A DNA stretch of 53,913 bases from Terrimesophilobacter sp036833635 (GTDB lineage: Bacteria > Actinomycetota > Actinomycetes > Actinomycetales > Microbacteriaceae): the NCBI GenBank assembly GCA_036833635.1, contig DAITPJ010000005.1, positions 1 to 53,913 on the forward strand. Direction: 5' to 3'. Positions 7,647 through 15,823 of the stretch are shown here, in pieces. The notes under the pieces are model-generated. The model searched no databases. It was not told the origin of the DNA and saw nothing but the letters and a program-made list of their open reading frames with translations. How positions within the stretch are numbered: position 1 is the first letter of the stretch; every line of letters starts with the position of its first letter. The position numbers were made by a program, and so were the translations under genes.

Positions 7647-9419
7647 CTACTTCACTTTCTCGTCGCTGAGGTCCACGATCGGGGAATCCGGAGCATCCTT
7701 GCCAGGGCCGATGCCGTACTGGACGTAGGCGGCTTCGGGGTGGTTGAGGTCGAAGGCGGGCGACTCCGAGCGGATCCGCGGAATGGAGGTGAAGTTGTGA
7801 CGCGGCGGCGGGCACGACGTCGCCCATTCGAGCGAGCGTCCGTAGCCCCACGGGTCGTTGACCGTCACCCTGGGGGCTCGCCGCGCCGTGATGTACACGT
7901 TGTACAGGAACGGAATCATCGAGATACCGAGAAGCATGGCGCCGACCGTCGACAGCTGGTTCATCCAGGTGTAGCCATCCTCCGGCTGGTAGGTCGCGTA
8001 GCGTCGCGGCATCCCCATGACCCCCAGCCAATGCTGGACGAGGAACGTCGTATGGAAGCCGAGGAAGAGCAGCCAGAAGTGCACCTTGCCCAGGCGCTCG
8101 TTGAGCATCTTGCCCGTCCACTTCGGCCACCAGAAGTAGAAGCCGCTGAACATCGCGAAGACGACGGTGCCGAAGACCACGTAGTGGAAGTGCGCGACGA
8201 CGAAGTAGGTGTCGGAGACGTGGAAGTCGAGCGGGGGCGACGCGAGGATGACCCCGGTGAGGCCACCGAAGGTGAAGGTCACGAGGAACCCGATCGCCCA
8301 GAGCATCGCGGCCTCGAACGTTATCGAACCTCGCCACATCGTGCCGATCCAGTTGAAGATCTTCACCCCAGTCGGCACCGCGATGAGCATCGTCATGAGC
8401 GAGAAGAAGGGCAGGAGCACTGACCCTGTGACGTACATGTGGTGGGCCCACACCGTGACCGAGAGCGCAGCGATCGCCACCGTCGCCCCGACAAGGGTCT
8501 TGTAGCCGAAGACCGGCTTCCTGCTGAAGACGGGGAACACCTCGGAGACGATTCCGAAGAACGGAAGCGCGATGATGTAGACCTCCGGATGCCCGAAGAA
8601 CCAGAACAGGTGCTGCCACAGGATCGCGCCGCCGGCCTCGACGTTGTAGATGTGACCGCCGAAGACGCGGTCCATTCCCAGTCCGAGCAGTGCTGCAGCG
8701 AGAGGCGGGAACGCCATGAGCACGAGGATCGACGTGACGAGCGTGTTCCAGGTGAAGATCGGCATCCGGAACATCGTCATGCCGGGGGCGCGCATCGTGA
8801 TGATCGTCGTGATGAAGTTGACGGCACCGAGAATCGTTCCGAAACCGCTCATGGCGAGACCGAAGACCCAGAGGTTTCCTCCTGCTCCCGGTGAGAAGGT
8901 CGTCTCAGAGAGCGGGGCGTAGGCGAACCACCCGAACGAGGCCGCTCCCTGCGGGGTCAGGAAGCCAGCGACGGCGATGAGGCTACCGAAGCTGAAGAGC
9001 CAGTAGGTGAAGGCATTGAGCCGCGGGAACGCGACGTCGGGCGCCCCGATCTGCAGCGGCATGATGACGTTCGCGAAACCGATGAAGAGGGGGGTCGCGA
9101 ACATGAGAAGCATGATCGTGCCGTGCATCGTGAAGAGCTGGTTGTACTGCTCCTTGGTCTGCAGGAGCTGAACTCCAGGCTCGAAGAGCTGCGCCCGGAT
9201 GACGAGCGCCATGACCCCGCCGAGGCAGAAGTAGATGAACGACGTGAAGAGGTAGAGGTACCCGATCTTCTTGTGGTCGGTCGTCGTGATCCAGTCGATG
9301 ATGATGTCGCCCTTGGACCCGACCTTCGACGCTCCGAAGTCCTGCCCGCTCCCCCGCTTCGGCTGCTGCGGCGGTGTGGGCCTGGACTCGCTCGTGCGTG
9401 GTGCTGTCGTCGTTGTCAT
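7647..9419 (-). CDS. ctaD: cytochrome c oxidase subunit I
   Basis: This is the catalytic subunit carrying heme a and the heme a3-CuB centre. The 590-residue protein has about twelve membrane segments. Key motifs are GHPEVYIIALP (CuB histidine and the cross-linked tyrosine), WAHHMYVTG (two CuB histidines) and VVAHFHYVVFG (heme a3 and heme a histidines). A proline-rich 35-residue N-terminal extension precedes the first conserved block DWITTTDHKKIGYLY. It lies 11 nt downstream of ctaC and 4 nt upstream of ctaF. Confidence 0.97.
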   Translation of the reverse strand: MTTTTAPRTSESRPTPPQQPKRGSGQDFGASKVGSKGDIIIDWITTTDHKKIGYLYLFTSFIYFCLGGVMALVIRAQLFEPGVQLLQTKEQYNQLFTMHGTIMLLMFATPLFIGFANVIMPLQIGAPDVAFPRLNAFTYWLFSFGSLIAVAGFLTPQGAASFGWFAYAPLSETTFSPGAGGNLWVFGLAMSGFGTILGAVNFITTIITMRAPGMTMFRMPIFTWNTLVTSILVLMAFPPLAAALLGLGMDRVFGGHIYNVEAGGAILWQHLFWFFGHPEVYIIALPFFGIVSEVFPVFSRKPVFGYKTLVGATVAIAALSVTVWAHHMYVTGSVLLPFFSLMTMLIAVPTGVKIFNWIGTMWRGSITFEAAMLWAIGFLVTFTFGGLTGVILASPPLDFHVSDTYFVVAHFHYVVFGTVVFAMFSGFYFWWPKWTGKMLNERLGKVHFWLLFLGFHTTFLVQHWLGVMGMPRRYATYQPEDGYTWMNQLSTVGAMLLGISMIPFLYNVYITARRAPRVTVNDPWGYGRSLEWATSCPPPRHNFTSIPRIRSESPAFDLNHPEAAYVQYGIGPGKDAPDSPIVDLSDEKVK

Positions 9420-9430
9420 GTTCGATCGCC

Positions 9431-10309
9431 CTACTCGTTACCGACCGGCGCTTCGGTGCCCGGCTGGTTGGTGTTCGTGTTGTACTCGAGCCCGAGGGCC
9501 CCGGTCTGCCCCTTGTCGGCGAGACCCTGGATGTACGCGTCGTACTCGCCCTGCGACACGACCTTGACCTTGAAGAGCATGAGCGAGTGGTATTCGCCGC
9601 ACAGCTCAGCGCACTTGCCCATATAGGTCCCCTCCTTGAGAGGGGTGAAGTACATGTGGTTCGTGTGGCCGGGGATCATGTCCTTCTTGTACAGGAAGTC
9701 CGGAACCCAGAAGGAATGCACGACGTCGCGGCTGTCGATCTGGACGGAGACCGTGTTGTCGACGGGCAGGTACAGCACGGGGAGCTCGTCGTAGTCGATG
9801 AACGGCGGTTCCTTGATCTCCCTCGCCTGGACGCCCGAGGTGTGCACGCCGTCGCCGTTCGGCCCGGTGTTGAGGTAGTTGAAGTCCCAGGACCAACGCT
9901 TGCCGATGACCTGGATCTCGACATCCGGATTCGCGATGGGCGCTTCGATCTTCGCCTGGTCGCGTGCCGTGAAGGCGAAGAATCCCAGGATGAGGATGAG
10001 CGGAACGACCGTGTAGAAGATCTCGATCGGCATGTTGTAGCGCAACTGCACCGGGAGCCCGGTCTGGCCCTTGCGGCGGCGGTAGACGACCGCCGTCCAG
10101 ATGATGAGGCCCCAGACGAGGAGGCCGACGCCGAGCAGGATTATCCAGCTCGTGACCCAGAGGCCGGTGACCTCGTCGGTGTGGTTGGTGATGCCGGGAT
10201 CGCCAGGGAGGAAGCCCCGCAGCTGCTGCTGCGTGCATCCTGCGAGAGCGACGGCAAGACCCAGGGCGACCGGGACGGCGATCCATCGGAGACGGCGAGG
10301 AGAACGCAC
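9431..10309 (-). CDS. ctaC: cytochrome c oxidase subunit II, lipoprotein
   Basis: CtaC holds the CuA centre that receives electrons from QcrC. The start was set at GTG 10309 because GAGAGG lies just upstream and the product then begins with a short basic n-region and a lipobox LAGC (Cys25), as expected for an actinobacterial CtaC lipoprotein. Two membrane segments follow, then the cupredoxin domain with the CuA signature CAELCGEYHSLM. The frame is open further upstream to 10438 but that part shows no family features. The length is 292 residues. The leader has a TAGGCT -10 and an inverted repeat. Confidence 0.95.
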   Translation of the reverse strand: MRSPRRLRWIAVPVALGLAVALAGCTQQQLRGFLPGDPGITNHTDEVTGLWVTSWIILLGVGLLVWGLIIWTAVVYRRRKGQTGLPVQLRYNMPIEIFYTVVPLILILGFFAFTARDQAKIEAPIANPDVEIQVIGKRWSWDFNYLNTGPNGDGVHTSGVQAREIKEPPFIDYDELPVLYLPVDNTVSVQIDSRDVVHSFWVPDFLYKKDMIPGHTNHMYFTPLKEGTYMGKCAELCGEYHSLMLFKVKVVSQGEYDAYIQGLADKGQTGALGLEYNTNTNQPGTEAPVGNE

Positions 10310-10344
10310 AGTGAACCTCTCGGATGACACGGAGACTGACAATC

Positions 10345-10360
10345 GCAGTCTATTGACTGC
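10345..10360. repeat. inverted repeat in the ctaC leader
   Basis: GCAGTC-TATT-GACTGC is a perfect 6-bp inverted repeat with a 4-nt loop. A third GACTG lies at 10334-10338. The repeat begins 5 nt downstream of the probable ctaC -10, so it overlaps the start of transcription and could be an operator or an RNA hairpin. Confidence 0.45.
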
Positions 10361-10364
10361 CCCC

Positions 10365-10370
10365 AGCCTA
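10365..10370 (-). promoter_or_regulatory. putative -10 box (TAGGCT) of ctaC
   Basis: TAGGCT on the minus strand predicts a start of transcription near 10358 and a leader of about 50 nt before the ctaC GTG. The same hexamer precedes dnaE, hisD, pyrD and the polyprenyl synthase gene. Confidence 0.45.
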
Positions 10371-10416
10371 CTCCGAAGGGCGCGCCCATCCGTGCCGGAA
10401 AGCGGGTGAAAACCGC

Positions 10417-10767
10417 CTAGTGGAAGGAATCCCCGCACGCGCAGCTTCCCGCGGCGTTCGGGTTGTCGATCGTGAAGCCCTGCTTTTGGATGGTGTCCTC
10501 GAAATCGATCGCCGCACCGTCGAGGTACGGGACGCTCATCTTGTCGACCACGACCTCCACGCCGTCGAAGTCGACGGTACTGTCGCCGTCGAGGAGGCGC
10601 TCATCGAAGTAGAGCTGGTAGATGAGGCCGGAACAGCCGCCAGGCTGAACGGCGACGCGAAGTCGCAGGTCATCCCGCCCCTCCTGCTCGCACAGCGCGC
10701 GAACCTTGCCTGCTGCGGCAGTGGTCAGGGTCACGCCGTGGGCCGGCGCGATCGTCGTTTCAGTCAT
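10417..10767 (-). CDS. erpA: A-type iron-sulfur cluster carrier/insertion protein (ErpA/HesB family)
   Basis: This small carrier delivers Fe-S clusters to target enzymes. The 116-residue protein has the three conserved cysteines: Cys45 in GGCSG and Cys109/Cys111 in SCACGDSF at the C-terminus. The ATG at 10767 was chosen over the open frame further upstream because GAGGGAG lies at good spacing and the product then has the family length. Placement next to the oxidase genes matches mycobacterial order. A TACACT -10-like box lies 22 nt upstream of the start. Confidence 0.93.
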   Translation of the reverse strand: MTETTIAPAHGVTLTTAAAGKVRALCEQEGRDDLRLRVAVQPGGCSGLIYQLYFDERLLDGDSTVDFDGVEVVVDKMSVPYLDGAAIDFEDTIQKQGFTIDNPNAAGSCACGDSFH

Positions 10768-10789
10768 GGCAACTCCCTCGATCCCCTCC

Positions 10790-10795
10790 AGTGTA
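10790..10795 (-). promoter_or_regulatory. putative -10 box (TACACT) of erpA
   Basis: TACACT on the minus strand would give a 15-20 nt leader that carries the GAGGGAG ribosome binding site of erpA. No clear -35 is seen. Confidence 0.3.
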
Positions 10796-10801
10796 TGCGC
10801 A

Positions 10802-12220
10802 TCAGCCCCGCGAATTGAGTTTCGACAACAGCATGGCCTCGGTGAGGATCGCACGCCGGAAGACGCCGAGGTGCAGGGACTCGTTGGGGCTGTGAGCCCT
10901 CGAGTCCGGGTCTTCGACGCCCGTCACGAGCACCTGCGCCTCAGGGAAGAGCTCCACGAGGTCAGCGATGAACGGGATCGATCCCCCGATGCCCGTCTCG
11001 ACGGGTTCGGCGCCCCACGCTTCGCGCATCGCGTCCTTGACCTCGGCGACCGCCCATCCGCTCGTGTCGACGAGGAACGGGTCCCCGCGGTCGATGTCGT
11101 CGATCTCGATCACGGCGCCGAACGGTGCCGCGTCCCTCAGGTGTTTCTCGAGGACGTCGAAGGCGTCGGCAGCGGACTGGCCGGGTGCGATGCGCGCACT
11201 GATGCGCACCGAGACCGTCGGCAGGAGCGTGTTCGAGGCGTTTGCCACGGTCGGCGCATCGATGCCCGTGACCGTGATCGCCGGCTGGTACCAGAGACGG
11301 CTCGGAATGGGCCCTGACCCGATCGGCGTGACGCCGTCGAGCAGGGCCGCCTCGTCGCGCAACTGCGACTCCGGGTAGTCCGGTGACTCCCCCTGGGTGC
11401 TCGTGAGGCCGCTGACGGCGACCCGGCCCGACTCGTCGTGCAGGGTCGCGAGCAGCCGGACCATGGCGAGCATCGCATCCGGGACCGCACCGCCGAACAT
11501 GCCGGAGTGCGAGGCGTGCTCGAGCGTGCGCACCGTGAGTCGGAAGGTCACGTTGCCGCGGAGGGCGACCGTGAGCGCCGGGGTGTCGATGTTCCAGTTG
11601 TCGGAATCGGCGACGACGATGACGTCGGAGAGAAGTTCATCGCGGTGCTGCACGAGGAAGTTCTTGAACGACCGCGATCCGAACTCCTCCTCGCCCTCGA
11701 AGAACAGCACGAGACCGAGGTCGAGGTCGCTGCCCTCGGCCTCGATGAGGGCACGAATGGCGGCGATGTGCGCCATGACTCCCGCCTTGTCATCAGCCGC
11801 GCCTCGCCCGTAGAGGCGGTCCCCTCGCACGGTCGGCTCGAACGGAGGGGACTCCCAGTCCTCGTCCTTGCCCGGGGGTTGAACGTCGTGGTGGGCGTAG
11901 AGCATGATCGTTGGGCGACCGTTGCGCGCGGCCCGTGTCGCGAGGATGGCGGGCTGGCCGAGGGTTCCGGTGTCGCGGATGGCTGCCTGCGAGATGGTGA
12001 CCGAATCGAAGACGCCGAGACCCTCGACGAGTTCCACGACGGCCTCGGCGCTGCGCTGGACGTTCGCGGGGTCGAAGGCGGCCCACGACACCGAAGGGAT
12101 GCGCACGAGGTCGCACAGCTCGGCGATCGCCGAGGGCAGTCCGGCGCTCACCGCCTCCACGAGACGTGCGTCGGACGTGCGGGGGCTGGTGGCGGCGCGG
12201 TCGCCGGGCGAAGAGGTCAT
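10802..12220 (-). CDS. M20 family metallopeptidase (dipeptidase-like)
   Basis: The product is a 472-residue zinc-dependent peptidase or deacylase of the M20/ArgE/CPG2 group. Metal and catalytic motifs are present: YAHHDVQPPG (His110, Asp112), GRGAADDKAG (Asp143) and FEGEEEFGS (Glu177-Glu178), with the usual insertion domain between. Motif spellings resemble the M20 dipeptidases rather than ArgE. The start at 12220 gives the family N-terminus; the frame is open for another 95 codons upstream, but that part is the reverse of the DUF3043 gene. No Shine-Dalgarno sequence precedes the ATG. Natural substrate unknown. Confidence 0.88.
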   Translation of the reverse strand: MTSSPGDRAATSPRTSDARLVEAVSAGLPSAIAELCDLVRIPSVSWAAFDPANVQRSAEAVVELVEGLGVFDSVTISQAAIRDTGTLGQPAILATRAARNGRPTIMLYAHHDVQPPGKDEDWESPPFEPTVRGDRLYGRGAADDKAGVMAHIAAIRALIEAEGSDLDLGLVLFFEGEEEFGSRSFKNFLVQHRDELLSDVIVVADSDNWNIDTPALTVALRGNVTFRLTVRTLEHASHSGMFGGAVPDAMLAMVRLLATLHDESGRVAVSGLTSTQGESPDYPESQLRDEAALLDGVTPIGSGPIPSRLWYQPAITVTGIDAPTVANASNTLLPTVSVRISARIAPGQSAADAFDVLEKHLRDAAPFGAVIEIDDIDRGDPFLVDTSGWAVAEVKDAMREAWGAEPVETGIGGSIPFIADLVELFPEAQVLVTGVEDPDSRAHSPNESLHLGVFRRAILTEAMLLSKLNSRG

Positions 12221-12227
12221 GACGGTA

Positions 12228-12233
12228 ATCTTA
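12228..12233 (-). promoter_or_regulatory. putative -10 box (TAAGAT) of the M20 peptidase gene
   Basis: TAAGAT on the minus strand lies exactly 7 nt before the ATG at 12220, with no Shine-Dalgarno sequence, suggesting a leaderless message. A TAATCT on the plus strand overlaps it (12226-12231) and could serve the divergent DUF3043 gene. Confidence 0.4.
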
Positions 12234-12260
12234 AGCGAACACCGACAGCAGGGATGGAAT

Positions 12261-12839
12261 GTGGCCAAGGCAGGCAAGCGCGACGACGCGGCCGAGTACG
12301 AGCTGAACACCGACAGCGTGAGTTCCGGCAAGGGCAGGGCGACGCCGACCCGCAGGGAGCGCGAGGCCGCCAACCTTCGTCCCCTCGTGAGCAATGACCG
12401 CAAGGCCGCAGCCAAGGCGTCGCGGGCGAAGATGGCCGAAGCGCGCGAGAAGGCCAGGATCGGCATGGCCGCCGGGGAGGAGAAGTACCTCCCGGTGCGC
12501 GACAAGGGGCCGCAGCGACGCTGGATTCGCGACTACGTCGACGCGAGGTTCAGTGTCGGCGAGGTGCTCATCCCCGTCATGTTCCTCGTGATCGTCCTGA
12601 CCTTCATCAACGATGAGCGCGTGCAGCTCATCGGCATCTTCGGACTCTGGCTGTTCTTCCTCGTCGCCGTGATCGACGGGGTCATCCTCGGGCTCATCGT
12701 GAACCGGCGGCTCGCCGCGAGGTTCGGGGCGGACAAGCTGCAGCGCGGCAACCGGTGGTACGCCGCGATGCGCGCCATGCAGCTTCGGATCATGCGGTTG
12801 CCGAAGCCTCAGGTCAAGCGCGGTCAATTCCCCGCGTGA
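12261..12839 (+). CDS. DUF3043 domain-containing membrane protein
   Basis: The 192-residue product matches the actinobacterial DUF3043 family, of unknown function. It has a strongly charged N-terminal half (PTRREREAANLRP, then a Lys/Ala-rich helical stretch), the conserved block RRWIRDYVDARFSVGE, two predicted membrane segments (about 100-118 and 122-146) and a basic C-terminal tail. The start is GTG at 12261. The 3' end overlaps the convergent pyrD gene by 16 nt. I infer an inner-membrane protein with both ends cytoplasmic; no role can be assigned. Confidence 0.85.
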   Translation: MAKAGKRDDAAEYELNTDSVSSGKGRATPTRREREAANLRPLVSNDRKAAAKASRAKMAEAREKARIGMAAGEEKYLPVRDKGPQRRWIRDYVDARFSVGEVLIPVMFLVIVLTFINDERVQLIGIFGLWLFFLVAVIDGVILGLIVNRRLAARFGADKLQRGNRWYAAMRAMQLRIMRLPKPQVKRGQFPA

Positions 12840-13870
12840 CCCCTGTCGGCCATTCGCCCCAGCCCGCGGTTGATCTGGCGCGCCCAGAACGGTCCGCGAT
12901 AGAGGAAGCCCGTGTAGCCCTGCACAAGTGTCGCTCCCGCGGAGAGCCGCTCCAGGACGTCCGCGGGTGACTCCACTCCCCCGGCTGAAATCACGCAGAA
13001 CTCCGGCGGCACGGCGGAACGGACGATGCGCAGCACCTCGAGAGAGCGCGCAGCGAGAGGTGCGCCGGAGAGGCCGCCCTCGCCGGCACGGGCGACGAGC
13101 GTCGGCTCGCTGCGCAACCCGCCGCGCTCGAGCGTCGTATTCGTCGCGATGAGCCCGGCAAGACCAACATCGAGCGCGAGGCGGCTGACCTTTGCGACCT
13201 GATCGTCGCTCAGGTCAGGGGCGATCTTGACGAGCACGGGGGTCTCTCCCGCCGCGTCGCGGACCGCGCTGAGGAGAGGCTCGAGGCGGTCGAGCTCCTG
13301 GAGCCCCCGCAGTCCTGGAGTGTTGGGCGAGCTCACGTTGACGACGAGGTAGTCAGCGAGGGGCGCGAGAATCCTCGTGCTCACGAGATAGTCCGCCGTG
13401 GACGCCTCGACGGGCACGGCCCGGGACTTGCCGATGTTCGCGCCGATGATGGGGCGATGCCGACGCCCGCGTTCCCGCTCGAGACGACGGGCGGCATCCG
13501 CGGCCCCATGGTTGTTGAAGCCCATGCGGTTGACGACAGCGCGGTCTTCGATGAGTCGGAACAGCCGGGGTCGGTCGTTCCCTGGCTGGGCGCGCGCCGT
13601 GAGGGTACCCACCTCGACGTGGCCGAATCCAAGGCTCCAGAGCCCACGGAGGCCCGTCGCATCCTTGTCGAACCCCGCCGCGAGGCCGAAAGGGGATGCG
13701 AAGCGCAGGCCGAGCGCCTCGACCTCGAGGCCGGCCTTGGGTCGAGTCATGGCGCGCAGGAGGTGCGCGAGCCCTGGGAGCCCCAGCATCCGGATCACGG
13801 CAAAGGCAAGGCCGTGCGCGCGCTCGGCATCGAGGCGCGAGAGGACGAGGCGGAAGAGAAGACGGTACAT
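12824..13870 (-). CDS. pyrD: dihydroorotate dehydrogenase (quinone), class 2
   Basis: PyrD oxidises dihydroorotate to orotate in pyrimidine synthesis and passes electrons to quinone. The 348-residue length and the N-terminal amphipathic extension (LLFRLVLSRLDAERAHGLAF) mark the membrane-associated class 2 enzyme. The FMN-site blocks LGFGHVEVGTLTARAQPGN, NRMGFNN and VNVSSPNTPGLRGLQ are present; the serine in VSSPNTPG is the class 2 catalytic base. The start ATG at 13870 follows a TAGGCT box. It converges on and slightly overlaps the DUF3043 gene. Confidence 0.96.
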   Translation of the reverse strand: MYRLLFRLVLSRLDAERAHGLAFAVIRMLGLPGLAHLLRAMTRPKAGLEVEALGLRFASPFGLAAGFDKDATGLRGLWSLGFGHVEVGTLTARAQPGNDRPRLFRLIEDRAVVNRMGFNNHGAADAARRLERERGRRHRPIIGANIGKSRAVPVEASTADYLVSTRILAPLADYLVVNVSSPNTPGLRGLQELDRLEPLLSAVRDAAGETPVLVKIAPDLSDDQVAKVSRLALDVGLAGLIATNTTLERGGLRSEPTLVARAGEGGLSGAPLAARSLEVLRIVRSAVPPEFCVISAGGVESPADVLERLSAGATLVQGYTGFLYRGPFWARQINRGLGRMADRGHAGN

Positions 13871-13879
13871 GCGCTCGCC

Positions 13880-13885
13880 AGCCTA
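13880..13885 (-). promoter_or_regulatory. putative -10 box (TAGGCT) of pyrD
   Basis: GCTAGGCTGG on the minus strand, with TAGGCT 9 nt before the pyrD ATG. The same GCTAGGCTGG string occurs before hisD, which supports a shared housekeeping promoter element. Confidence 0.45.
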
Positions 13886-13901
13886 GCGGGGCGAGCCGCT
13901 C

Positions 13902-14366
13902 CTACTTCTCCTCGGCAGGTGCATGCTCGACGCGAAGGAGCGTGATGGCCGACTCGAAGTCCTCGAGAGAGTCGAAGCCCTGGTAGACGCTCGCGAAGCG
14001 CAGGTACGCAACTTCATCGAGTTCCCGGAGCGGTGGGAGGATCGCGAGCCCGATGTCATTGGCGTCGATCTGCGATGCGCCGGTTGCGCGGATGGCCTCC
14101 TCGACCTTCTGCGCGAGCACGGCGAGGTCGGTGTCCGTGACCGGCCTCCCCTGGCAGGCCTTGCGGACGCCGGCGACGATCTTCTCCCGGCTGAAGGGCT
14201 GGACGACGCCGCTGCGCTTGACGACGTTGAGGCTCGCCGTCTCGGTCGTGCTGAACCGGCGACCGCACTCCGGGCACTGGCGGCGTCGCCGGATCGACAG
14301 GCCGTCGTCGCTCGTGCGCGAGTCGACGACCCTGGAGTCCGGGTAGCGGCAGAAGGGGCAGAACAT
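13902..14366 (-). CDS. nrdR: transcriptional repressor NrdR
   Basis: NrdR represses ribonucleotide reductase genes when dATP is abundant. The 154-residue protein has the N-terminal zinc ribbon with Cys3, Cys6, Cys31 and Cys34, followed by an ATP-cone domain (about 49-139, starting VVKRSGVVQPFSREKI). The length is typical. The ATG at 14366 follows a GAGG sequence. It is 94 nt downstream of hisD on the same strand, separated by a strong stem-loop. No NrdR box is visible in this window, and the nrd target genes are not here. Confidence 0.97.
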   Translation of the reverse strand: MFCPFCRYPDSRVVDSRTSDDGLSIRRRRQCPECGRRFSTTETASLNVVKRSGVVQPFSREKIVAGVRKACQGRPVTDTDLAVLAQKVEEAIRATGASQIDANDIGLAILPPLRELDEVAYLRFASVYQGFDSLEDFESAITLLRVEHAPAEEK

Positions 14367-14404
14367 GGTGCCTCAAGGTTACGCTAACGGCCCCCATCGC
14401 GAGC

Positions 14405-14462
14405 GATGCCCGTTCGGACGAGGGCGGCCGCCTCGGCGGGATCACTCGTCCGAACGGGCATC
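14405..14462. terminator. long perfect stem-loop between hisD and nrdR
   Basis: GATGCCCGTTCGGACGAG (14405-14422) and its exact reverse complement (14445-14462) form an 18-bp stem around a 22-nt loop. The loop contains the palindrome GGCGGCCGCC. One arm ends inside the hisD stop codon. On the hisD strand no U-run follows, so a U-tract-independent terminator, an RNA-stability hairpin or an nrdR leader element are all possible. Confidence 0.7.
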
Positions 14463-15789
14463 ATTCGGCGCGGGGTCCGGGTTGGAGCGTGAACCTCGCG
14501 GCCACCGCCGCGGCGTGCGCCGGCAGATCCTCGGCGCGGGCGAGGTGCACAATGCGGTCCCGCACCTCGCGCAGCCCAACGCGGTCGTACCGGATGACCT
14601 GCTGGGAGCGCAGGAAAGTTGCGACCCCGAGCCCGGACGAGAACCGGGACTGGCCTCCGGTCGGGAGCACGTGGTTGGACCCCGCGAGGTAGTCGCCGAG
14701 GCTCACCGGCGAGGACTCCCCCAGGAAGATCGCGCCGGCGTTGACGACCAGCTCGAGCACGGCATCCGGATCGCGCACCTGGAGTTCGAGGTGTTCAGGC
14801 CCGTAGGCGTTGCTGAACCGAGCGGCCGCGGCGAGGTCGTCGACGAGGACGATCGCGGACTGCTCGCCGCCGAGGGCCGCGCGAACCCTCGACCCGTGGC
14901 GGGCGCTCTCGGCGAGCAGCCCGACCTCGGCGCGCGCCCGGGCCGCGAAGTCGCCGGAATCCGTGACGAGCACCGCCGCCGCGAGTTCGTCGTGCTCTGC
15001 CTGGCTCACGAGGTCGGCCGCGACGAGAACGGGGTCCGCATGCTCATCCGCGATGACCAGGATCTCGGTGGGCCCGGCCTCGGCGTCGATCCCGACGACG
15101 CCGCGCACGAGCCGTTTGGCCGCCGCGACCCAGACGTTCCCGGGCCCCGTCACAAGATCGACCGGCTCGAGTCCGAGATCGGGGACCCCGTGCGCAAGGG
15201 CACCGATCGCCCCTGCGCCGCCCATGGCGTAGACCTCATCGACGCCGAGAAGCGCCGCGGCCGCCAGGATCGTCGGGTGCACAGAACCTGCGAACTCCCT
15301 CTGCGCAGGCGAGGCCAGCACGAGGGAGGCGACCCCGGCGACCTGCGCCGGCACAACGTTCATGATGACGCTCGAAGGATAGACGGCCTTGCCGCCCGGC
15401 ACGTACAGGCCGACGCGGCGCACGGGCAGCCAGCGCTGCTGCACGATCGCGCCGTCGCCGAGCGCTGTCGAGACCGGAACGGGCAACTGGGCCGTTGAAA
15501 CCACGCGCACGCGACGGATGGCCTCCTCGAGCGCGTCTCGAACCTCGGGGGCGATTCGCCCGAGCGCCCGCTCGAGTTCCTTCTCCCCGACACGCACTGC
15601 GGATGGCCGCACACCGTCGAGCCGCTCCGCCTGCTCGAGAAGCGCTTCCGACCCGCGCACACGGACATCGTCGATGAGCCCTGCAGCGACCGCCGTGGCC
15701 GTCGTGACGTCGACGCGCGCGCGCGGCACGAGCAGGGACAGTTCCCCCTGGGTGTGCGCGGTTCCGCGCAGGTCGATCGTCGCGATCAT
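14461..15789 (-). CDS. hisD: histidinol dehydrogenase
   Basis: HisD carries out the last two oxidations of histidine synthesis with zinc and NAD. The 442-residue protein contains the family blocks VPGGKAVYPSSVIMNVVPAQVAGV, the NAD-binding region MGGAGAIGALAHG, TGPGNVWVAAAKR and AGPTEILVIADE, and the downstream catalytic YGPEHLELQV. The length is normal. The start ATG at 15789 lies 9 nt after a TAGGCT box. In many actinobacteria hisD leads the his operon; here the next gene downstream is nrdR, behind a strong stem-loop, so hisD looks monocistronic. Confidence 0.96.
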   Translation of the reverse strand: MIATIDLRGTAHTQGELSLLVPRARVDVTTATAVAAGLIDDVRVRGSEALLEQAERLDGVRPSAVRVGEKELERALGRIAPEVRDALEEAIRRVRVVSTAQLPVPVSTALGDGAIVQQRWLPVRRVGLYVPGGKAVYPSSVIMNVVPAQVAGVASLVLASPAQREFAGSVHPTILAAAALLGVDEVYAMGGAGAIGALAHGVPDLGLEPVDLVTGPGNVWVAAAKRLVRGVVGIDAEAGPTEILVIADEHADPVLVAADLVSQAEHDELAAAVLVTDSGDFAARARAEVGLLAESARHGSRVRAALGGEQSAIVLVDDLAAAARFSNAYGPEHLELQVRDPDAVLELVVNAGAIFLGESSPVSLGDYLAGSNHVLPTGGQSRFSSGLGVATFLRSQQVIRYDRVGLREVRDRIVHLARAEDLPAHAAAVAARFTLQPGPRAE

Positions 15790-15798
15790 GGCGCACCC

Positions 15799-15804
15799 AG
15801 CCTA
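15799..15804 (-). promoter_or_regulatory. putative -10 box (TAGGCT) of hisD
   Basis: The minus strand reads GCTAGGCTGG 9 nt before the hisD ATG. A start of transcription 6-7 nt after the box gives a leader of 2-3 nt, in effect leaderless. Confidence 0.45.
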
Positions 15805-15823
15805 GCGGCGGCCCCGCACAGGA

